Source: UBA4582 sp964228885 (GTDB lineage: Bacteria; Pseudomonadota; Gammaproteobacteria; Pseudomonadales; Azotimanducaceae). Taken from it: 64,000 nt of DNA. Position 1 is the first letter of the stretch; each line of letters begins with the position of its first letter. The translations under genes and the position numbers were made by a program. Shown piece by piece: positions 1 to 9,406 of the stretch. The notes below the pieces were generated by a model. The model did not search any database. It worked only from the letters and a program-made list of their open reading frames with translations, and was not told the DNA's origin. The stretch spans positions 12,781-76,780 of the forward strand of contig CAXRCG010000048.1 in the NCBI GenBank assembly GCA_964228885.1, read 5' to 3'.

Positions 1-225
1 GCATAATGATTACCAGACAACGAAGAGAAAATAATAGGGTCTTCGCCATTATCCCCTAACTCGGTTGGCATTTGTAGTCGTTAACGGTTGAGCCAGGACT
101 TAGGCCACGACGGGCTAAATTCAAGTTAGATGGTATTAAAAACTACTAAATCGAACTAGCAATAGCCTCTTTTTTGTTTTTGGTATACCTTAATATTCAT
201 TAAGCGGTTTAGTTGAGTGCAAACG
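1..225. other. No gene seen
   Basis: AT-rich sequence before the first gene. I see no convincing reading frame, RNA gene or terminator. The region presumably holds the promoter of the small membrane protein that follows, but no clear -35/-10 pair could be fixed. Confidence 0.4.
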
Positions 226-699
226 ATGAAAAAAGAGTTTATACAGCAATGGAACAGACGCCCTTGGTGGATGAACCTGCTATGGTATTTCTGTTTATAT
301 ATGACTTTTATCTACATGCCTTTCGACATGTTTACCAAGTCCTTTGAGCAATGGGAGGAAATCTGGTTTGGCATTGTCCTCACCGGCTGGCCTGCGAAGC
401 TCACTGAACCGTTACATTGGCTAATCTATGGTGCTGGCGCTTATGGGTTTTGGAAAATGCGCAGCTGGATGTGGCCCTGGGCTGCGGCCTATAGTTTTCA
501 GGTAGTGATCGCGATGGTGGTATTCAATCTGTTTCAGGGTCCTGGAATGAATGATGAACCCAAAGGTGGGGGCATCGTTGGCGCTTTGATCAGTGGCGCC
601 ATTTTTATGGTGCCCACTATTGCTCTTTATCGGGCTAGAGCGCTCTTTGGTGATGAAGCATCCAAATCGGCTGAAGAGGAGAACACGGCGGCGAGCTAG
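226..699 (+). CDS. Small multi-pass membrane protein of unknown function
   Basis: Codes for about 157 residues. The N-terminus is basic and aromatic (KKEFIQQWNRRPWW) and is followed by three or four hydrophobic stretches (around residues 18-37, 62-78, 86-105 and 121-136), so it is predicted to lie in the inner membrane. The C-terminal tail is acidic and hydrophilic. I chose the ATG at 226; an in-frame GTG at 217 would add three residues, and neither has a strong ribosome binding site. I do not recognise the family. It stands alone, convergent with the phospholipase gene, and nothing nearby suggests a function. Confidence 0.65.
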   Translation: MKKEFIQQWNRRPWWMNLLWYFCLYMTFIYMPFDMFTKSFEQWEEIWFGIVLTGWPAKLTEPLHWLIYGAGAYGFWKMRSWMWPWAAAYSFQVVIAMVVFNLFQGPGMNDEPKGGGIVGALISGAIFMVPTIALYRARALFGDEASKSAEEENTAAS

Positions 700-729
700 A
701 TCAGTGAATTGTGCTGACCGTGACTCCAT

Positions 730-1791
730 TTAGTAAAGGTCACTCAATATCAGACCAAACCCAAACCGTTCCACTCTTTGGTTATAGTCGATCATGCTCT
801 CACCATACCCGTTGAAGTACTGCGCGTGACCACTCAACCCACGCCAGATCGGGAAGGTCCAATCGAGCTGGACCGCGCCATGGTTTTCGCTCCGTAAATT
901 GTTGCGTAGCATCAGGCTCAGTTCATGATTGTCTGTACGATAAGTGCTGCGAAATTCAAAGTGCCCCATATACTTCTCGATGTCTGGGTTGTCGTCGCCA
1001 TCGGCGTCTAGTACGTTTTGCTTCTCGTCTTCACGAATTCGATACCAGGGCTTCAATCCGAATACCCACCTGCCGGACTCCCAAGTGAACTTCGCGTAAA
1101 CCCGGTTCCAACTTCGGGATAAGGTCCCGGACTGACCATTAGACTGATGGCTAAAACCAACGGCAACTTCTGATGCGTCAATGCCAAGAATGCCGAGAGG
1201 CTGAAATTCGACTGGCGCCGTCCAGAATACTTCTGGCTCATAGTTGGTTTCCCTGAAGGGTGCAGAGGCGTCACTGTTGTAAGCCTGCCAAAAAGATAGA
1301 GATGTGAAAGCGAAATGAAAACGATCGTCCCGCATCAAGACACTCTTTGCGAACTGGTATTTCAGACTAAGTTGGAACTTCATTTCGATATTGTCGATAT
1401 CTTCGATCGGCGCGAAATCACTAAGCGCAGAGGGGATGGGTTTCTCGTTTGGATTGACGATATAGGTCGCAGGCATTAAGAAGTTGCGTTTGTGCGGTAC
1501 CAATGCCCGCCGGCTGGTGATTGCCAGCTGCTCTTCCCGTCTGCGGCTGGCAAGAATATCGTCATCGATCAAGGGCTCTGTCTGCGCTGAACATTTCCCG
1601 CGAATCTCCGAGACAAGCACGGCGCCGTTAGCGCTACTAACCATCTGTAATATGCACGCCTGATATTCGCTGGTTTGCACGATGCTGCCCTCCGCTTCGC
1701 TTGTTCTAGCCTCATCCGCCAGGCTTGCACTTGTCAGCCCGAGCAATGCCGTTAGGCAAATGGTTAACAATTTGTTCATAGATAGTTTCAC
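730..1791 (-). CDS. pldA: Outer membrane phospholipase A (OMPLA, phospholipase A1)
   Basis: OMPLA hydrolyses phospholipids that reach the outer leaflet of the outer membrane, acting as a calcium-dependent dimer in a 12-strand barrel. A signal peptide is visible (cleavage near SLA-DE, residue 25). The catalytic block GFSHQSNGQSG...SWNR gives His215, Ser217 and Asn229. The His-to-Asn spacing of 14 matches E. coli His142/Ser144/Asn156. The C-terminus ends in a beta strand with a terminal aromatic residue (LILSDLY), as for BAM substrates. At 353 residues it is longer than the E. coli protein; the extra ~80 residues lie between the signal peptide and the barrel. The gene is monocistronic and convergent with the upstream gene. 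Confidence 0.93.
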   Translation of the reverse strand: MKLSMNKLLTICLTALLGLTSASLADEARTSEAEGSIVQTSEYQACILQMVSSANGAVLVSEIRGKCSAQTEPLIDDDILASRRREEQLAITSRRALVPHKRNFLMPATYIVNPNEKPIPSALSDFAPIEDIDNIEMKFQLSLKYQFAKSVLMRDDRFHFAFTSLSFWQAYNSDASAPFRETNYEPEVFWTAPVEFQPLGILGIDASEVAVGFSHQSNGQSGTLSRSWNRVYAKFTWESGRWVFGLKPWYRIREDEKQNVLDADGDDNPDIEKYMGHFEFRSTYRTDNHELSLMLRNNLRSENHGAVQLDWTFPIWRGLSGHAQYFNGYGESMIDYNQRVERFGFGLILSDLY

Positions 1792-2244
1792 TTAACTTGT
1801 TTGTTGGGGTATTCAAGGGCACCTTATACGGCCCGATCAGTAAAATAAGAGTATGCAAATGCGATGCCACAAATAAATTAACTTTAACTTACAGTGAGTT
1901 ATAGATGTGCAGGCACTCTAATTTTTATGGGGGTGTAAATACTGTCGACAGAGACCATCCTCTACCGAAGAGCGGTCATTCAATCGATAAAATAAAAAAA
2001 CCAATCAGAGTACTTCTAAAATTAAGGGGGAATTGCGACTTGAATTACTTTCTCCCAACCAAAATCGAACAATCATTGTTCAGAAATGAAAATTGCATAA
2101 GCTAAATCTACCGGCAACTGAGAAAAGGTTTTTTGCAGTGCATTCTGAGATCTGCCGAGTGAACAAGCCTCAACTGCAATGTCACAAACTGGTTTCTTTA
2201 AGTTAACGACTGTCGGAACATTTAAACTTAGTTAGGAGTAAATA
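1792..2244. other. Intergenic region between divergent genes
   Basis: About 450 bases separating pldA from the gene at 2245. It is AT-rich. A 66-codon open frame on the plus strand (1905-2105) has no ribosome binding site and no protein-like composition, so I do not call it. Promoters for both flanking genes should lie here. Confidence 0.4.
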
Positions 2245-2886
2245 ATGGCAATAATGATAACGACTATTTGGACCCCCAATAACTCTGGTGCAACTCCACA
2301 GCTCTCGGTCAATTTAACGACCGCGAGAGACGCGATGCGAAAAGACGGATACAGCGCTGAGGTCATGGCACTGATCCCCGGAGGGGGTGGTGCGCCTGGC
2401 GAGATGGGATTGGCCATAGATTACGACACGCCCGATGCCTATGTGGCGGCTTTAAGCGCAGGCGTTTCTCCTTCATTAGCCGAAGCTCAAGCAAGTATGC
2501 AGTACTCTGATTCAAAACCAGAGCGAACCTCTACTTGGATTGAACTACCGGGCTTAGAGACTGCTTATGAGGATTTACCCAAGGGAGTCGTGCAAACGAG
2601 CTATATAAAGGTAAATGCCGGCCAAGCCGCTAAGGCTATGGAATTGGTCACCAAAAGCAGAAATATCATGACGAGTATGGGGGCGAAAGTTAGAGTGATG
2701 AATGCGTTTCTTTCGAGTCCAACGGGAATGATTTTATTTGGTGTGTATCACGAATCTCCGGATAAGTGGCGAGAGTTTAACGACGCGCTAATGGCATCAG
2801 CGGAGTGGAATGCGCATTGGAATGACAGTGGACGGGTAGGTGCTGTCGAAATGATGCGGCAATCCGCATTCGCAATGCTGCCTTGA
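2245..2886 (+). CDS. Soluble protein of unknown function, possible two-domain ferredoxin-like fold
   Basis: 213 residues with a good ribosome binding site (TTAGGAGTAAATA before the ATG). There is no signal peptide and no membrane segment, so it should be cytoplasmic. The first ~75 residues and residues ~118-205 both show the alternating strand/helix pattern of small dimeric alpha/beta-barrel proteins (for example TSYIKVNAGQAAKAMELV followed by MGAKVRVMNAFLSS). That fold suggestion is inference only, as I do not recognise a named family. Glycine-rich GGGGAPGE near residue 47 is a notable loop. It is monocistronic, between pldA and a TonB-dependent receptor. Confidence 0.7.
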   Translation: MAIMITTIWTPNNSGATPQLSVNLTTARDAMRKDGYSAEVMALIPGGGGAPGEMGLAIDYDTPDAYVAALSAGVSPSLAEAQASMQYSDSKPERTSTWIELPGLETAYEDLPKGVVQTSYIKVNAGQAAKAMELVTKSRNIMTSMGAKVRVMNAFLSSPTGMILFGVYHESPDKWREFNDALMASAEWNAHWNDSGRVGAVEMMRQSAFAMLP

Positions 2887-3391
2887 TTACGGTGAGGACA
2901 CTGCAAAAAGAAAGTTAATCGTAGAAGCTGCGTGGCTGGCGTTGTTCTGACTTACAGTCTAAAAACGCTCGCACAATTGCTCGAGCTCATTTTAGCGCTG
3001 GCCGCTAATATTGCTACTGAGAGGTCATTTTTTAGGTCAGGCAATACCGCGGGCGGGAAGATTAGAGCGCACGTATAACCGATATTTTTACGTATTTGAG
3101 CGCCTTATGCGTAAAAGTTGATCGTTTTGCGCAATTTTTATGAAATATTTTTCTATAATCGTGTTAATCTGCACGAATGTATCTCTTAAGAAATAGGTTG
3201 TGAGTTTTTTTACTCGTTTTTAAGAAATACAACGAGTGGTTTGCCAAGCGTAAAAAGTCTCTTCAGAGGCCGTTCTACTATGAGAGTTGGGGAAGGCAGT
3301 TTCCCTCCGTAGCAAGGGTCAATGTCAGACAGGCAAGTTGATACGCTAATTTTAATTGCAGTTCTGGAGGTTTTACAAAGGAGAGAGTCTG
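2887..3391. other. Long 5' region of a TonB-dependent receptor gene, with hairpin
   Basis: About 500 bases with no gene. At 3212-3218 and 3231-3237 the 7-base arms ACTCGTT and AACGAGT form a perfect inverted repeat. The 10-mer TTAAGAAATA occurs at 3186-3195 and again at 3220-3229, inside the hairpin loop. The stretch 3130-3200 is very AT-rich and probably contains the promoter. No known riboswitch core was recognised. Confidence 0.4.
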
Positions 3392-5671
3392 ATGAAAATG
3401 CGACACTTATTTATCATGTTGACGGCTGTTTGGTCGACCCTAGGCATGATTAGCCTTGCCAATGCGGAAGGCCCAATTGAGGAAGTCATTGTGACTGCAG
3501 AGCGTCGAGCTGAAAGTCTGCAAAGCGTTGCCGTAGCTGTCACTGCCTTCACGGGCGAAGAAATGGATGCCCAAGGTATCGTCGATATCAAAGGCATAAC
3601 GGAAAGAACACCAGGCTTCACGATGGGTACTTTCAACCCTGGTCAGCCGCAGTTCTATATTCGAGGCATTGGTTCTAATGAAGATGGCGCCGGCGGTGAC
3701 CAGTCCGTTATCGTGTTCGTCGATGAGGTCTATATCGGACGCTCTGCAGGATCCGACTTTGACCTATTTGATTTGGAACGCGTCGAGGTCCTTCGCGGAC
3801 CACAGGGCACGCTCTTTGGCAAGAACGTCATCGGTGGCGCAGTCAGCCTTGTCACGAAGAAGCCTACCGAAGAAACCAGAATGAAGTTTGAGGGCACCGC
3901 GGGTAACCTCGGTGAAGTCGGCATTCGTGGTTTGGTCAGCGGCGAACTAGCCGAGAACGTCTATGGCAAAGTGTCAATTTCCAGTCGTCGCCGTGATGGC
4001 TATGTCGATTCACGGATCGATGAATTTCCATCGTTTTTCCCAGACACCAACGTTGATGATCAACACGACATCAATACCGACAGCTTACGAGCAGCATTAA
4101 GGATGACCCCAAGCGATAGATTGGAAATCAATCTGTCTGCCAACTGGTCGCAAATGGATCGCGCGGGACCCACCTATATATCCATCGGCCCTGGCGGTAT
4201 CCCCTATAGCGCGAATGCTTCGCTCGATCCGAACTATGGCGTCAACATCCATGAGAATTTCATTGAGGACCCAGGCTCGTCAGAAACTGATATCTCCGGC
4301 TTCACGGCCAGATTCGATTATGAACTGACAGATTCAACGACCTTTACTTCACTTACTTCTTTTCGTAGCGTGGAATCTGAACAGATCTGGGCGCTCTCAA
4401 CACCCAATCTCAGCTCTTTGTTTATATCAGGGGGCGCTATTCCACTGTATCTCGTCGGCAACAACAATTACACGGACGAGTCGGACACCTTTACGCACGA
4501 GTTCCGATTGTCGGGTGGCAACGACAACTTGTTCTGGATTGCTGGCCTCTATTACATGACAGAGGAAACGGATCGGTTCGAAACATCATCGGTCGGTCTA
4601 CTGTTCCCTGGCGGTGGCGGTGTTCCGGGAAGTTTGCCTGGCATTGAGCCCGGGGATGATCAAGGTAACGAAACGACCAGTTATTCGGTCTTCGGTCAGT
4701 TCACCTACAACATCACAGATAATCTGGCGGTCACACTCGGTGGACGACAGTCCTTTGATGAAAAAGACATCACGCGAGTTGGCACGCCAAGTCCACTTTC
4801 CCCAAACAGAAATTTTAACTTCAGAACTGGCAATGATTGGGACGCGTTTACGGGGAAATTTACAGTTGAGTGGCAAGCGACAGAGAATGCTTTCCTCTAC
4901 GGGACAATTTCTGAAGGCTACAAAGCTGGCGGCTATCAGGGTTTAGCAGCAACCGAACTTATCGCAATCACGCCGTTTGATCCGGAAGAGGCAACGCTAT
5001 ACGAAATCGGCGCCAAGACTGAATGGTTTGATAATCGCCTACGGCTTAACCTAGCTGTCTTCCAAACAGACTACTCTGACTTGCAGATCTTGCAGCTCTT
5101 GGTAGAAGAAGATGCACCATTTGGAACAGGCGGACAATTAATTACTCAGAACGCTGCGGATGCCGACATCGAGGGTTATGAACTGGAGTTCGTGATAGCG
5201 CCAACCGATAACCTAACAATTTCTGGCTCGTACACGCATCTCGATACGGCGTTTTCTAACTTCTTTACGCCCGCCGGTTTCAGACCGCCCGATGGTGGCG
5301 CCGGAACTGAGGGAGATCGAACAGGCAACCCGCTGCGAAATGCGCCTGACAAGGCCTACAACGTATTGGTTCGCTACTATATGGATTTGTCGAATGGTGG
5401 CTCTCTGACTTGGCAGGCCGACTTTCGTCATAAAGACATCGTCTATCAGGATCCAGACGTGTTTGAGTTTGCCGCCGTGCCTGAGTACGACGTTGTCGAC
5501 CTTCGTGTCAGCTATGTCTGGCCAAAAGGCAATCTTGAAACAACCCTGTGGTCACGTAATGCAAATGACGAGTCGTATTTCCTTCATAACTGGCCGCTTC
5601 AGGGCAGTGGACAAGCAACACCCGCGCCACCCAGAACCTATGGTGTGACGTTCACTTGGACAAACGATTAA
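3392..5671 (+). CDS. TonB-dependent outer membrane receptor
   Basis: A 759-residue protein taking up an unknown ligand across the outer membrane with TonB/ExbBD energy. I chose the ATG at 3392 because AAAGGAGAGAG sits just before it and a signal peptide follows (MKMRHLFIMLTAVWSTLGM, cleavage near ANA-EG). A TonB-box-like IEEVIVTAERR follows maturation. The plug domain contains the family hallmarks RVEVLRGPQGTLFGKNVIGGAVSLVTKKP. The rest is a 22-strand barrel with long loops, ending in YGVTFTWTND. The VTAxRR start and FNPGQPQFYIRGIG plug are typical of receptors in marine Proteobacteria with unknown, often organic, substrates. A strong terminator follows, so it is a single-gene unit. Confidence 0.92.
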   Translation: MKMRHLFIMLTAVWSTLGMISLANAEGPIEEVIVTAERRAESLQSVAVAVTAFTGEEMDAQGIVDIKGITERTPGFTMGTFNPGQPQFYIRGIGSNEDGAGGDQSVIVFVDEVYIGRSAGSDFDLFDLERVEVLRGPQGTLFGKNVIGGAVSLVTKKPTEETRMKFEGTAGNLGEVGIRGLVSGELAENVYGKVSISSRRRDGYVDSRIDEFPSFFPDTNVDDQHDINTDSLRAALRMTPSDRLEINLSANWSQMDRAGPTYISIGPGGIPYSANASLDPNYGVNIHENFIEDPGSSETDISGFTARFDYELTDSTTFTSLTSFRSVESEQIWALSTPNLSSLFISGGAIPLYLVGNNNYTDESDTFTHEFRLSGGNDNLFWIAGLYYMTEETDRFETSSVGLLFPGGGGVPGSLPGIEPGDDQGNETTSYSVFGQFTYNITDNLAVTLGGRQSFDEKDITRVGTPSPLSPNRNFNFRTGNDWDAFTGKFTVEWQATENAFLYGTISEGYKAGGYQGLAATELIAITPFDPEEATLYEIGAKTEWFDNRLRLNLAVFQTDYSDLQILQLLVEEDAPFGTGGQLITQNAADADIEGYELEFVIAPTDNLTISGSYTHLDTAFSNFFTPAGFRPPDGGAGTEGDRTGNPLRNAPDKAYNVLVRYYMDLSNGGSLTWQADFRHKDIVYQDPDVFEFAAVPEYDVVDLRVSYVWPKGNLETTLWSRNANDESYFLHNWPLQGSGQATPAPPRTYGVTFTWTND

Positions 5672-5685
5672 TTATCTCAACTGAG

Positions 5686-5713
5686 AAAAGGAGCGGCACT
5701 AGTCGCTCCTTTT
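5686..5713 (+). terminator. Rho-independent terminator of the first TonB receptor
   Basis: A perfect 10-bp stem (AAAAGGAGCG / CGCTCCTTTT) with an 8-base loop sits 14 bases after the stop codon and is followed by a T-rich tract (to about 5724). It is A/T-flanked on both sides and could work in both directions. Confidence 0.9.
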
Positions 5714-6240
5714 CCCCTCTTTTTTGAGAGGCATCCGGCCAGTACCATCCCCTTATTGACCTATCAAGTGATCACCACATCACATTACTCCGTATTTAGC
5801 GAGCAATCGGCGATTGTTCTAATGGGCCAACCCCGAGCGGATGAGGCCTATTTTCCCTATCCCTTCCAAGTTCTTTTTGCCCTCATAAGCTGTCTCAGCG
5901 TTATGCATAGTGATAAAAGCTAGCTCCGAATTCTTATTTTCTTAAGCCCAACTGCCTAATACCTTAGTTTGGCGCAATAATTAGTCCAGGTTTAGGGGAC
6001 TAGTAGCTTGTTAATTGGCGTCATTGGGTGGGTCAAAATCGGGCCGGTGGGTCAAAATCAGGCGGTTTCGTCACTAACAAGTGTCGACCAACCCCATAGA
6101 AAAACTGTCAACAAATTTATTTGCATATTTCCCTAGATTGTTTGACTATTGAAGAGCTGCAATGTAGTCCGACCCGAAAAATAAAAAGTTTGTATGCAGA
6201 AACTATCTGCGAGAAAACGAAATTTAAAAGGGGTAATCTG
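5714..6240. other. Intergenic region before the second TonB receptor
   Basis: About 530 bases without a convincing gene. It holds the direct repeats listed separately at 6026-6059 and the ribosome binding site of the next gene (AAAAGGGG at about 6227). The reading frame of the next gene is open back to 6121 but without a credible start there. Confidence 0.4.
6026..6059. repeat. Paired direct repeat GGTGGGTCAAAATC, possible IS end remnant
   Basis: The motif GGTGGGTCAAAATC occurs twice, 20 bases apart (6027-6040 and 6047-6059). Closely spaced repeats of this GTGGGTCAxxxT type are reminiscent of the multiple terminal repeats of IS21-family elements. No transposase gene is present, so this would be a solo end or scar. 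That identification is from memory of the motif, not from a search. Confidence 0.35.
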
Positions 6241-9012
6241 ATGTCTTCATTCCGTCTTGGCGTATCTGTATTCACCTGCGCCCTCATAGCAAATCTTGTT
6301 CACGCCGAAGAACGTCGTCTCGAAGAGATAGTCGTCACGGCAGAAAAACGCGAATCGACCGTCTCTGATATTTCAATATCAATCACCGCGCTCGGTGAAG
6401 ATATGATCGACGACTTCGGCATACAAGGTGCTGATGAATTGGTCAACTTTATACCAGCGACGACGCGCGATGCATTCGACATCCGAATCCGAGGTGTTGG
6501 TCGCAATTTCCGGGCCCTAGGGGGTGATCCGGGCGTCGCGACATACTACAACGGTATTTACTCAGAAGATTTCGGCATCGCAGCCTCAGAAAGCGGGCTT
6601 TATGACGTCGCCCGTATTGAGGCTTTACGAGGTCCCCAGGGAACGCTTTACGGGCGCAACTCAATTGGCGGCGCGCTGAACTACATCACTAACCAACCTA
6701 CAGACGAATTTGAGGGCGAAATTCGTTCTCAAATTGGCGCGTTAAATGCGCGTGAATTCTACGGTATTCTTTCCGGACCTCTCATCACCGATAAGCTCGG
6801 ATATCGTCTCGTTGGTGTTTCCAGACAACGTGACGGAAGTCAGGACGGTATAGGTGGCGCAGAAGACATCAATTCCATCGATGATCAGAACATCGCCTTG
6901 TCTCTAAAATGGGACATTGCTGAAAACTGGGAAATGAATGTTCGCTGGAATGACCGTTCTTCCGACAGGATCATCGGTCAGAACTCTATTGTGAATGAGG
7001 GGCCTGGCGGCGCACGCGGCGTCCGGGACACGACCAACTACGCACGCGGCCTAACGACTTCATATGGTGGCGTTCCAATATCCGCCGCAACACCTGGCGC
7101 ACAAGCTTATATCCATCCGGTATCAGGAAATACAATCTTTGGTGCTCCTGTTCGCCCCGGTATTGACCGGTCTACCTCAAATATCCCTAATGCCGCTTTT
7201 GGTATTCAGAACGCTTTGCCGCTGGACACTGATATCAAAGACCTTAACGGGGACGTTGCGACAAACAACGCGAACAATGAGAAGTTCGTACAGAATGGCG
7301 TCCAATTCAGCCTTGCTTGGGATATTAACGAAACCACTCAATTGAAGTATCTCGGCGGTTGGAGCAAATTTGATTACACTTTCGACATTGATTTGGATGC
7401 GACCAACGGAAGTTTCACGCAACCTCGTCAGACTGTATTGGAAGCAGTAGAGACTAGTTCACATGAACTACAACTATTATGGGAAATCGGCGACAAATTG
7501 CAGATGACCAGTGGTCTCTATCTGTTTAACTCAGATCGTCTGCAAAATTATGCATTCCGCGATAACGAAAGATTTGTTGAGCCGTTCAACTATGGGAATT
7601 TGGCAGGATTTTCACTGATCGGTTCTCCCACGCATACCAGGCGAGGCGATGTAGCCGTAGGTACTTCAAGTTTTGGTCCTTGGCAGGGTGACCCAACCGG
7701 TCACTTCTACGAGTACTGGAACACGGTTGAAACTGAGGCCGTCGCTGTTTACACACAGGGCACCTATTCTTTCAGTGAAGAATGGGCGTTAACCGTCGGT
7801 TTGCGATGGGCTGAGGATGAAAAAACAGCGTTTGAAGATCGTACCGGCTACTTCGAAGCCGCTTTTCTTGATGGCGCGCTTGACGCAACCTGCGATGGAA
7901 CATTCGGCGCCGACTGCACGCTTTTTGGCATTACGCCACTGGCATTCGCGAACATACTAACCGGCGCCGCAGTCCCAACTTTTGGCGCTGACGTTATCGC
8001 ACCAACATGCGCATTGGGGACCCCTAATTCGGCATGTGCAACCCCGCTATTGCTCGGTGGTGTCCCGTTCTCGTTTGCCGACAGAGCGCAAGGCGAAGAA
8101 ACCTGGGGTGACACTTCCTTTCGTGTGAATCTGGATTGGTCACCGAGTGACGACACCTTGATCTACGCCTCAGTGACCAGTGGGTATCGAGCAGGCGGAT
8201 ATTCATTGGGTATAGGCGATTCAAGGGGACCCGGGGAATTTGGTGGCATCGTGCCCTCAACCTACGATCAAGAAGAGTTAATAGCTTGGGAGCTTGGCTA
8301 CAAAGGCACCCTGCTTGACGGCCAAATGCAATTCAACGCATCTACATATTTATACTCCTATGATAACTATCAGGATCGCATCGAAATATTTGATAGCAAC
8401 ACCAGTACTTCTACTGATGAAGTAAAGAATGCCGAGGAAGCCGAGAATATGGGCGTTGAGTTCGACTTCATGTGGCTCGCATCAGATAACTTGACCTTGG
8501 GTGGCAATGGCAGTTACACACGTACAGAGTACAAATCTGACTTTATTGTACTGGAGGATGACAACCCTCTGTTTCCGTTTGAACTGTTTTCACCAGACCC
8601 AACTGGCACCGATCCAAACAGCAATGCGTTTCTCGTACAAAACCTAAAAGGCAACGACCTGAAACGAATACCCACTTGGAAAGCTACTATTTGGGCAAAC
8701 TATGACTGGGTGTTATCGACAGGTACTTTGTCTGCTGGCGCAACATACGCGTACACCGGAGACTATTGGAGCAGTGGTATTCTGCGGGACCTAGACAAGG
8801 TACCGCCACGTGGTCGGCTCGACCTATCTATGACATGGCGAGCTAGCAACGAACAATGGCTTGTTCGCGGCTTCATCGACAACGTCATGGACAAGACCTA
8901 CGCGCGAGGTTTTAGCACCAGTACAAGCAGCGGCAACTACTCGCTAGGGGCTGAGAATTTATACCCGCGTTACTATGGTATCGACGTCACATTCCGATTC
9001 GGTGCGATATAG
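6241..9012 (+). CDS. TonB-dependent outer membrane receptor (large)
   Basis: 923 residues from the ATG at 6241, which has AAAAGGGGT upstream and opens with a signal peptide (MSSFRLGVSVFTCALIANL, cleavage near VHA-EE). The mature protein starts with a TonB-box-like LEEIVVTAEKRES. The plug domain shows RIEALRGPQGTLYGRNSIGGALNYITNQP. The barrel is long, with extended loops including two close cysteine pairs (CDGTFGADC and CALGTPNSAC, about residues 550-600) that may form disulphides in extracellular loops. It ends in GIDVTFRFGAI, a typical BAM signal. Its ligand is unknown; the downstream amidohydrolase hints at an amide-containing substrate, but that is only neighbourhood inference. Confidence 0.93.
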   Translation: MSSFRLGVSVFTCALIANLVHAEERRLEEIVVTAEKRESTVSDISISITALGEDMIDDFGIQGADELVNFIPATTRDAFDIRIRGVGRNFRALGGDPGVATYYNGIYSEDFGIAASESGLYDVARIEALRGPQGTLYGRNSIGGALNYITNQPTDEFEGEIRSQIGALNAREFYGILSGPLITDKLGYRLVGVSRQRDGSQDGIGGAEDINSIDDQNIALSLKWDIAENWEMNVRWNDRSSDRIIGQNSIVNEGPGGARGVRDTTNYARGLTTSYGGVPISAATPGAQAYIHPVSGNTIFGAPVRPGIDRSTSNIPNAAFGIQNALPLDTDIKDLNGDVATNNANNEKFVQNGVQFSLAWDINETTQLKYLGGWSKFDYTFDIDLDATNGSFTQPRQTVLEAVETSSHELQLLWEIGDKLQMTSGLYLFNSDRLQNYAFRDNERFVEPFNYGNLAGFSLIGSPTHTRRGDVAVGTSSFGPWQGDPTGHFYEYWNTVETEAVAVYTQGTYSFSEEWALTVGLRWAEDEKTAFEDRTGYFEAAFLDGALDATCDGTFGADCTLFGITPLAFANILTGAAVPTFGADVIAPTCALGTPNSACATPLLLGGVPFSFADRAQGEETWGDTSFRVNLDWSPSDDTLIYASVTSGYRAGGYSLGIGDSRGPGEFGGIVPSTYDQEELIAWELGYKGTLLDGQMQFNASTYLYSYDNYQDRIEIFDSNTSTSTDEVKNAEEAENMGVEFDFMWLASDNLTLGGNGSYTRTEYKSDFIVLEDDNPLFPFELFSPDPTGTDPNSNAFLVQNLKGNDLKRIPTWKATIWANYDWVLSTGTLSAGATYAYTGDYWSSGILRDLDKVPPRGRLDLSMTWRASNEQWLVRGFIDNVMDKTYARGFSTSTSSGNYSLGAENLYPRYYGIDVTFRFGAI

Positions 9013-9029
9013 CGCGAAGATCAATGCAC

Positions 9030-9108
9030 CTGACTAATCGAGTAGCTGACGGGCCATGGCACCTCACTTTTGTGATTGTCGTCGTCCCTCAGCTACTCGA
9101 TTAGTCAG
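9030..9108. repeat. Long perfect inverted repeat (20-bp arms, 39-bp spacer)
   Basis: Arms at 9030-9049 and 9089-9108 are exact reverse complements over 20 bases. It begins 17 bases after the receptor stop codon. The right arm is followed by TTTCCACTACTTTTTT, so it may act as a large terminator. The length and perfection are more than a terminator needs, and a palindromic repeat element or small RNA is also possible. Confidence 0.75.
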
Positions 9109-9406
9109 TTTCCACTACTTTTTTATGCTGACAACATTCAATTAGCGCGCCGATCAAGAAACCCTTAGCAAGGCCTCACCAATCTGGGATTCTAACCCCT
9201 CGCAATCTCTGTTGTCTTGTTAGATCTGACAGCGAATATTGAACAAACTATCTCCTGACGCTATGGCTTGGCATCTATTGCGAAAATATGGGTCTTTCTG
9301 GTTGAATTACTATACATAACCGTTCTTCGGAAAATGTGTTTTATACTTTCCATCTACGGAATATATTCGGGCGTCCGAAATAACTCAATCAATCAGGAGA
9401 GTTTCC
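9109..9406. other. Intergenic region upstream of the amidohydrolase
   Basis: About 300 bases holding the promoter region of the M20 gene. A small palindrome TTCGG-GCGT-CCGAA (9366-9379) lies just before the ribosome binding site and could be an operator. TATACT near 9340-9346 is a possible -10 element. Neither can be proven from sequence. Confidence 0.3.

Noticed and set aside
1905..2105. 66-codon plus-strand frame in the pldA upstream gap
   Set aside because: No ribosome binding site, atypical composition, and it sits in an AT-rich promoter region.
3240..3391. Cobalamin riboswitch before the first TonB receptor
   Set aside because: The region has small hairpins but no B12-box-like core.
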